Of a stretch of 64,000 nucleotides of DNA, positions 59,778 through 64,000 are shown piece after piece. The translations under genes and the position numbers were made by a program. The notes beneath the pieces are model-generated. The model was not told where the DNA came from and ran no database searches. It saw only the letters and a program-made list of their open reading frames with translations. Each line of letters opens with the position of its first letter. Positions within the stretch are counted from its first letter, which is position 1. Origin of the DNA: Streptomyces sp. MMG1121 (GTDB lineage: Bacteria > Actinomycetota > Actinomycetes > Streptomycetales > Streptomycetaceae); contig NZ_LGDV01000198.1 of assembly GCF_001280015.1 (NCBI RefSeq), forward strand, positions 1-64,000, in the 5' to 3' direction.

Positions 59778-61004
59778 ATGAGCGCTGCAACCCCTCCCAC
59801 CGAGCGCCGGGTCTCCGCCCGAGTCGGCGCGATCTCCGAGTCCGCCACCCTCGCCGTGGACGCCAAGGCCAAGGCCCTGAAGGCCGCCGGGCGTCCGGTG
59901 ATCGGCTTCGGCGCCGGTGAGCCCGACTTCCCGACCCCGGAGTACATCGTCGAGGCGGCCGTCGAGGCCTGCAAGAACCCCAAGTACCACCGCTACACCC
60001 CGGCCGGCGGCCTGCCCGAACTGAAGGCCGCGATCGCCGCGAAGACGCTGCGCGACTCGGGCTGGGAGCCCGACGTCTCGCAGATCCTCGTCACCAACGG
60101 CGGCAAGCAGGCCATCTACGAGGCGTTCGCCGCGATCCTCGACCCGGGCGACGAGGTCATCGTCCCGGCGCCGTACTGGACGACGTACCCCGAGTCGATC
60201 CGCCTCGCGGGCGGTGTCCCGGTGGAGGTCGTGGCCGACGAGACCACCGGCTACCGCGTCACCGTGGACCAGCTGGAGGCGGCGCGCACGGAGAAGACCA
60301 AGGTCGTCCTCTTCGTCTCCCCGTCCAACCCGACCGGCGCGGTGTACTCCGAGCAGGAGACCGAGGCGATCGGCCGCTGGGCCCTGGAGCACGGCCTGTG
60401 GGTGCTCACGGACGAGATCTACGAGCACCTGGTGTACGGCGACGCGGCCGCCGTGTCCCTGCCGGCGCTCCTGCCCGAGCTGCGCGACAAGTGCGTGGTG
60501 GTCAACGGTGTCGCCAAGACGTACGCCATGACCGGCTGGCGCGTGGGCTGGGTCGTCGGCCCGAAGGACGTCGTCAAGGCCGCGACGAACCTGCAGTCGC
60601 ACGCAACCTCGAACGTCTCCAACGTGGCCCAGGTGGCCGCCCTGGCCGCCGTCTCCGGCGACCTGGCCGCCGTCGAGAAGATGCGCGAGGCCTTCGACCG
60701 CCGCCGCAAGACCATCGTGCGGATGCTCAACGAGATCGACGGCGTGCTCTGCCCGGAGCCCGAGGGCGCCTTCTACGCCTACCCGTCGGTCAAGGCCCTC
60801 ATCGGCAAGGACATCCGCGGTCAGCGCCCGCAGAACTCGGTCGAGCTGGCCGCGCTGATCCTGGAGGAGGCCGAGGTCGCGGTCGTCCCGGGCGAGGCCT
60901 TCGGTACGCCGGGCTACCTGCGGCTGTCGTACGCGCTCGGTGACGAGGACCTCGTCGAGGGCGTGAGCCGGATGCAGAAGCTGCTCGCGGAGGCGCGGGA
61001 CTGA
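59778..61004 (+). CDS. aspC: Aspartate aminotransferase-like PLP enzyme
   Basis: Fold-type I aminotransferase of 408 residues, probably aspartate/2-oxoglutarate. Visible: [57 protein letters not shown] and the PLP lysine Lys247 in [14 protein letters not shown], with Arg in YLRLSYALG binding the carboxylate. The ATG at 59778 gives [20 protein letters not shown]; an ATG three codons earlier is possible. It diverges from tRNA-Trp and secE. Confidence 0.93.
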   Translation: MSAATPPTERRVSARVGAISESATLAVDAKAKALKAAGRPVIGFGAGEPDFPTPEYIVEAAVEACKNPKYHRYTPAGGLPELKAAIAAKTLRDSGWEPDVSQILVTNGGKQAIYEAFAAILDPGDEVIVPAPYWTTYPESIRLAGGVPVEVVADETTGYRVTVDQLEAARTEKTKVVLFVSPSNPTGAVYSEQETEAIGRWALEHGLWVLTDEIYEHLVYGDAAAVSLPALLPELRDKCVVVNGVAKTYAMTGWRVGWVVGPKDVVKAATNLQSHATSNVSNVAQVAALAAVSGDLAAVEKMREAFDRRRKTIVRMLNEIDGVLCPEPEGAFYAYPSVKALIGKDIRGQRPQNSVELAALILEEAEVAVVPGEAFGTPGYLRLSYALGDEDLVEGVSRMQKLLAEARD

Positions 61005-61028
61005 TGCGGGACTGAACGGTCCATTTTT

Positions 61029-61070
61029 GAACGAGGGGCACCTGCCGACGTCGGCAGGTGCCCCTCGTTC
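61029..61070. terminator. Perfect 21-bp palindromic terminator
   Basis: The arms 61029-61049 and 61050-61070 (gaacgaggggcacctgccga and its complement) are exact, with no unpaired centre. It follows the aminotransferase stop by 24 nt and should stop transcription from either side. Confidence 0.85.
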
Positions 61071-61141
61071 GTTCGTGCGAGCAAGGCCACTAACAGGGAA
61101 ACGGCTACCGGGACGACACGTCCGTACGGCAGGATCCTGGA

Positions 61142-62182
61142 ATGGAGCGTGTACGTGATCTCTCTGAACTGCCGAAAGCCCATCTGCACCTGCACTTCAC
61201 CGGCTCGATGCGACCGGACACCGTGCTGGAACTGGCCGACAAGTACGGCGTACGACTGCCCGACGCCCTGACGGAGGCGCTGACCAGCGGCGAGCCGCCG
61301 AGACTGCGGGCCACGGACGAGCGCGGCTGGTTCCGTTTCCAGCGGCTGTACGACGCGGCACGCTCCTGCCTGCGCGAGCCGGAGGACATCCAGCGCCTCG
61401 TCCGGGAGGCCGCCGAGGAGGACCTCAAGGACGGCTCGGGCTGGCTGGAGATCCAGGTGGACCCGACGTCGTACGCGCCCCGGCTGGGCGGTCTGATCCC
61501 GGCGCTGGAGATCATCCTGGACGCCGTGGACACGACCTCCCGGGAGACCGGACTCGGCATGCGCCTCCTGGTCGCCGCCAACCGCATGAAGCACCCGCTG
61601 GACGCGCGCACCCTGGCCCGGCTGGCGGTGCGGTACGCGGACCGGGGCGTGGTCGGCTTCGGGCTGTCCAACGACGAACGGCGTGGCCTGGCGCGGGACT
61701 TCGACCGGGCCTTCCACATCGCGCGCGAGGGCGGCCTGTTGTCCGCCCCGCACGGCGGCGAGCTGACCGGACCGGCGTCCGTGCGTGACTGCCTGGACGA
61801 CCTGCACGCCTCGCGGATCGGGCACGGGGTGCGCGCGGCGGAAGACCCGCGGCTGCTGAAGCGGCTGGCCGACCGGGGCGTGACCTGCGAGGTGTGCCCG
61901 GCGTCGAACGTGGCGCTCGGTGTGTACGAGAAGCCCGAGGACGTCCCGCTGCGCACGCTTTTCGAGGCGGGCGTCCCGATGGCCCTCGGCGCCGACGACC
62001 CGCTGCTGTTCGGCTCCCGGCTGGCCGACCAGTACGAGATCGCCCGGCACTCCCACGGCTTCTCGGACGCCGAGATCGCGGAGCTGGCACGCCAGTCGGT
62101 GCGGGGCTCGGCCGCCCCGGACGACGTCAGGGCACGGCTGCTGGCCGGCGTGGACGAGTGGCTGGCCCGCCCGGCCGTCTGA
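61142..62182 (+). CDS. add: Adenosine deaminase-family amidohydrolase
   Basis: Hydrolytic deaminase of 346 residues, probably adenosine to inosine in purine salvage. Metal site His16/His18 in AHLHLHFTGSM (the family usually has HLDG; here HFTG), PHGGE with the catalytic Glu, SRIGHGVRAAEDP, CPASN and ALGADDP. All expected ligands are present. The adenosine assignment rests on overall similarity; related adenine or aminodeoxyfutalosine deaminases cannot be ruled out. Starts at ATG 61142 downstream of the palindromic terminator. Confidence 0.85.
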   Translation: MERVRDLSELPKAHLHLHFTGSMRPDTVLELADKYGVRLPDALTEALTSGEPPRLRATDERGWFRFQRLYDAARSCLREPEDIQRLVREAAEEDLKDGSGWLEIQVDPTSYAPRLGGLIPALEIILDAVDTTSRETGLGMRLLVAANRMKHPLDARTLARLAVRYADRGVVGFGLSNDERRGLARDFDRAFHIAREGGLLSAPHGGELTGPASVRDCLDDLHASRIGHGVRAAEDPRLLKRLADRGVTCEVCPASNVALGVYEKPEDVPLRTLFEAGVPMALGADDPLLFGSRLADQYEIARHSHGFSDAEIAELARQSVRGSAAPDDVRARLLAGVDEWLARPAV

Positions 62183-62397
62183 AGCGGGGGCGGGGCGGAC
62201 CATCAGCGTCGCACGCCCCAGTGGGCGAACCAGTGGCCGTCTCGACGAACACGTCCCGGCCGCCGAGGAAAAACGACGTACGCGCGCGTGCCCCGTCGGC
62301 CCCCGTCGGCGCGGACCGTCACGAGGGTCCCTTGCGCGCGGTGTGCCGCGCGGGTGGGTCGTCCGGGAGGGGCGTCCGGGAGGGGTTTGTCATGCCC

Positions 62398-63021
62398 TCA
62401 GCGTGAGGGTCGGGCCGAGGGCTCCGCGACGGAGATTCCGCCCAGCAGCGTCCTGGCGAGCCGCGCGGCGAACTCGTCCGGCGGCGGCCGCTCCCCCGTG
62501 TCGGTCGCCTCGTAGGCGAACGCGCGCTGGGCACAGGCGCCCAGCAGCAGGGAGGCGGCGGCGAAGGTGTCGGCGTCGGCGCGGACGCGGCCGGCGGTCT
62601 GCTCGGCGCGCAGGTAGGTGTCCAGGCCCTCGATCGGCATGTGCGGGCCGGCACCGATCTTCCGCAGGGCGTCGTCGTGCCGCTTCTTGAGCTGCGTCTC
62701 GGCGTACAGGGAGGCGGCGATCGGGAAGCTCTGCTCGTAGAAGAGTGCGGCCTGGCGCGCGATCTCGGTCAGGTTGCCCTCCAGGGTGCCCTGTCCCGGT
62801 TCGGCGGCGAGACTGCCGAGCAGCGGGGTGAGACGCGGCAGCCTCTCGGTGAGGACCCGGACGAACAGCTCCTCCTTGCTGTCGAAGTACTTGTAGAGAG
62901 CCGCTTCCGAGCAGCCGGCCCCGCGCGCGATCTCCTTGGTGGTGGCGCGGGCGAGTCCGACCGTGAGCATCAGCTCGTGGGCGGCGTCGAGGATGCGGAC
63001 ACGCGCCGGCTTCGGCTCCAT
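62398..63021 (-). CDS. TetR-family transcriptional regulator
   Basis: A 207-residue repressor-type protein. The N-terminal HTH spans about 8-55 (RILDAAHELMLTVGLARATT, EIARGAGCSEAALYKYFDSK); the C-terminal helical domain should bind an unknown ligand. It diverges from the NAD(P)-binding gene over 102 bp that contain two near-identical operators, so it probably represses itself and that gene. The 215-bp space downstream to the deaminase gene shows no gene. Confidence 0.92.
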   Translation of the reverse strand: MEPKPARVRILDAAHELMLTVGLARATTKEIARGAGCSEAALYKYFDSKEELFVRVLTERLPRLTPLLGSLAAEPGQGTLEGNLTEIARQAALFYEQSFPIAASLYAETQLKKRHDDALRKIGAGPHMPIEGLDTYLRAEQTAGRVRADADTFAAASLLLGACAQRAFAYEATDTGERPPPDEFAARLARTLLGGISVAEPSARPSR

Positions 63022-63044
63022 GGGGCGTCCAATCGGCTTGACGA

Positions 63045-63064
63045 GTGGGTGAGTACTTACCCAC
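63045..63064. promoter_or_regulatory. TetR operator 1
   Basis: gtgggtgagtacttacccac is an inverted repeat with one mismatch and extends to 24 bp (63043-63066). It lies 24 nt before the tetR start. Confidence 0.7.
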
Positions 63065-63080
63065 TCTAGAGGGCGACAAG

Positions 63081-63100
63081 GTGAGTAAATGCTCACCCAC
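63081..63100. promoter_or_regulatory. TetR operator 2
   Basis: Reads gtgggtgagcatttactcac on the minus strand, 17 of 20 identical to operator 1, in inverted orientation. The centres are 36 bp apart; it ends 23 nt before the oxidoreductase start. Confidence 0.65.
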
Positions 63101-63123
63101 CTCTGCGTAGTACGGGAGTCACC

Positions 63124-63756
63124 ATGAAGCTCACCGTTTTCGGCGCCACCGGAGGGATCGGGCGTGAAGTGGTCCGCCAGGCCCTCGACGCCGGTCACGA
63201 GGTCACGGCCGTCGTACGGGACCCGGCCGGGCTCGGGGTCACCGGCGACCGCCTCCAGGTCGTCCGCGCCGACCTGACCGACTCGGAGGACCTGCGCGCC
63301 GCGGTCCGGGGCCGGGACGCGGTCCTGTCCGGCCTGGGCCCGCGCAGCCGCAAGGACGCCGGGATCGCCACCCGGCTGACCCGCACGGTCCTGCGGGCCA
63401 TGGAGGCGGAGGGCGTACGACGGCTGCTGGTGGTCAGCGCCGGCCCGGTCGGCCCCGCGCCCGAGGACGACGGCCCGCTGGACCGCGGTATGCGCGGCCT
63501 GGTCTCCGCGATCCTCAAGGACGTCTACGCCGACCTGCGCGCAATGGAGGCCGAGCTGTCCCGCAGCAGCACGGACTGGACGTCCGTACGCCCGCCTCGC
63601 CTCCAGGACAAGCCGCTCACCGGCCGGTACCGCACCGCCGTCGGCGGCTTTCCGCGCAGGGGCCGCTTCATCGCCCGCGCGGACGTCGCGCACGCGATGC
63701 TGTCGATGATCGACGACGAGGGGACGGTGAAGCAGGGGGTGGGAGTGGCGTACTGA
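63124..63756 (+). CDS. NAD(P)-binding oxidoreductase, atypical SDR (BLVRB/YwnB-like)
   Basis: A 210-residue Rossmann protein: MKLTVFGATGGIGREVVRQA with the GATGGIG loop (7-13), VVRADLTDSEDLRAAVRGRD, VRRLLVVSAGPVG and TSVRPPRLQDKPLTGRYRTA. No Tyr-x3-Lys catalytic pair is seen, typical of the atypical NAD(P)H-binding group related to flavin/biliverdin reductase B. ATG with GGGAG upstream. Divergent TetR neighbour suggests induction by a small molecule. Confidence 0.88.
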   Translation: MKLTVFGATGGIGREVVRQALDAGHEVTAVVRDPAGLGVTGDRLQVVRADLTDSEDLRAAVRGRDAVLSGLGPRSRKDAGIATRLTRTVLRAMEAEGVRRLLVVSAGPVGPAPEDDGPLDRGMRGLVSAILKDVYADLRAMEAELSRSSTDWTSVRPPRLQDKPLTGRYRTAVGGFPRRGRFIARADVAHAMLSMIDDEGTVKQGVGVAY

Positions 63757-63797
63757 ACCGGTACGGCCGGCCCGGCCGGTCGGCCGAGTCCGGGTGG

Positions 63798-64000
63798 CTA
63801 CAGGCTGACGCCGACCGTCACCGGTTCGTTGACCAGCGTGATCCCGAAGGCCTCGCGGACGCCGGCGACGACCTCGCGGGCCAGCGCGAGCAGGTCCTCC
63901 GTGGTGGCGTCGCCGCGGTTGGTGAGGGCGAGGGTGTGCTTGGTGGAGAGGCGGGCGGGCCCGCTGCCGTAGCCCTTGGTGAAGCCCGCCTTGTCGATCA
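63798..64000 (-). CDS. murB: UDP-N-acetylenolpyruvoylglucosamine reductase, C-terminal 67 residues
   Basis: Only the C-terminus lies in the window: [60 protein letters not shown] and stop. This matches the MurB C-terminal domain, including the late Glu in NEPV. Start and FAD-binding domain are outside. MurB in this place agrees with the S. coelicolor order. Confidence 0.9.
   Translation of the reverse strand, partial: IDKAGFTKGYGSGPARLSTKHTLALTNRGDATTEDLLALAREVVAGVREAFGITLVNEPVTVGVSL

Noticed and set aside
62183..62397. Small gene between the deaminase and tetR
   Set aside because: Only frames with poor composition and no start signals; includes a short gtccgggagggg duplication of no clear meaning.

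Overview
The window is high-GC actinobacterial DNA, most likely Streptomyces. Codons end almost always in G or C, GTG starts are frequent, rpoB starts with TTG, and the gene order is the conserved Streptomyces core around the RNA polymerase and ribosomal protein operons, written here mostly on the minus strand. Reading that strand from the right edge, the order is murB (cut), tRNA-Trp, secE-nusG, rplK-rplA, a lipoprotein gene, rplJ-rplL, rpoB-rpoC, an accessory island, rpsL-rpsG-fusA-tuf (str), a second accessory island, the complete S10, spc and alpha operons from rpsJ to rplQ, then truA, rplM-rpsI, glmM, glmS, acpS and nnr (cut). Plus-strand genes include an aspartate aminotransferase, a deaminase, coaA, an SDR oxidoreductase and a DUF1963-like gene.

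The core is intact and ordinary in gene content. Many junctions are one-base TGATG or TAATG overlaps. Transcription units are bounded by recognisable hairpins and by promoters with TTGACC-like -35 and TAnnnT -10 boxes. Three core details stand out. RpoB has Asn442, at the position of E. coli Ser531 in the rifampicin region. The rpsJ and rpsL leaders share a nearly identical 25-nt hairpin element 50-60 nt before the start codon. An inverted repeat overlaps the rplJ promoter.

The main accessory locus lies on the plus strand between rpoC and the str operon (38425-46130). It holds a Crp-family regulator with an intact-looking cyclic-nucleotide pocket, a class III nucleotidyl cyclase-like protein, a HEAT-like protein with a degenerate P-loop, an SPFH protein with a Gln-rich coil, a small PycTM-like (Pycsar effector-like) membrane protein and a membrane M48 metalloprotease. 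The cyclase C-terminus and the next protein's N-terminus carry the same 26-residue Gly-rich motif, resembling the shared signalling motifs of bacterial NLR/effector pairs. A perfect Crp half-site pair lies 88 nt before the cyclase gene. Together these suggest a multi-component cyclic-nucleotide immune or stress system related to Pycsar; this is inference, not established function.

The second accessory cluster (26663-30930) sits between S10 and str: a small WXG-like protein, a 718-residue protein with a WxG motif, a lipoprotein and a membrane-anchored protein, apparently one operon with its own promoter. The right end holds a divergent TetR/NAD(P)-binding pair with two near-identical operators. 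The left edge begins with a C14 homopolymer inside nnr that looks like a sequence-end artefact.
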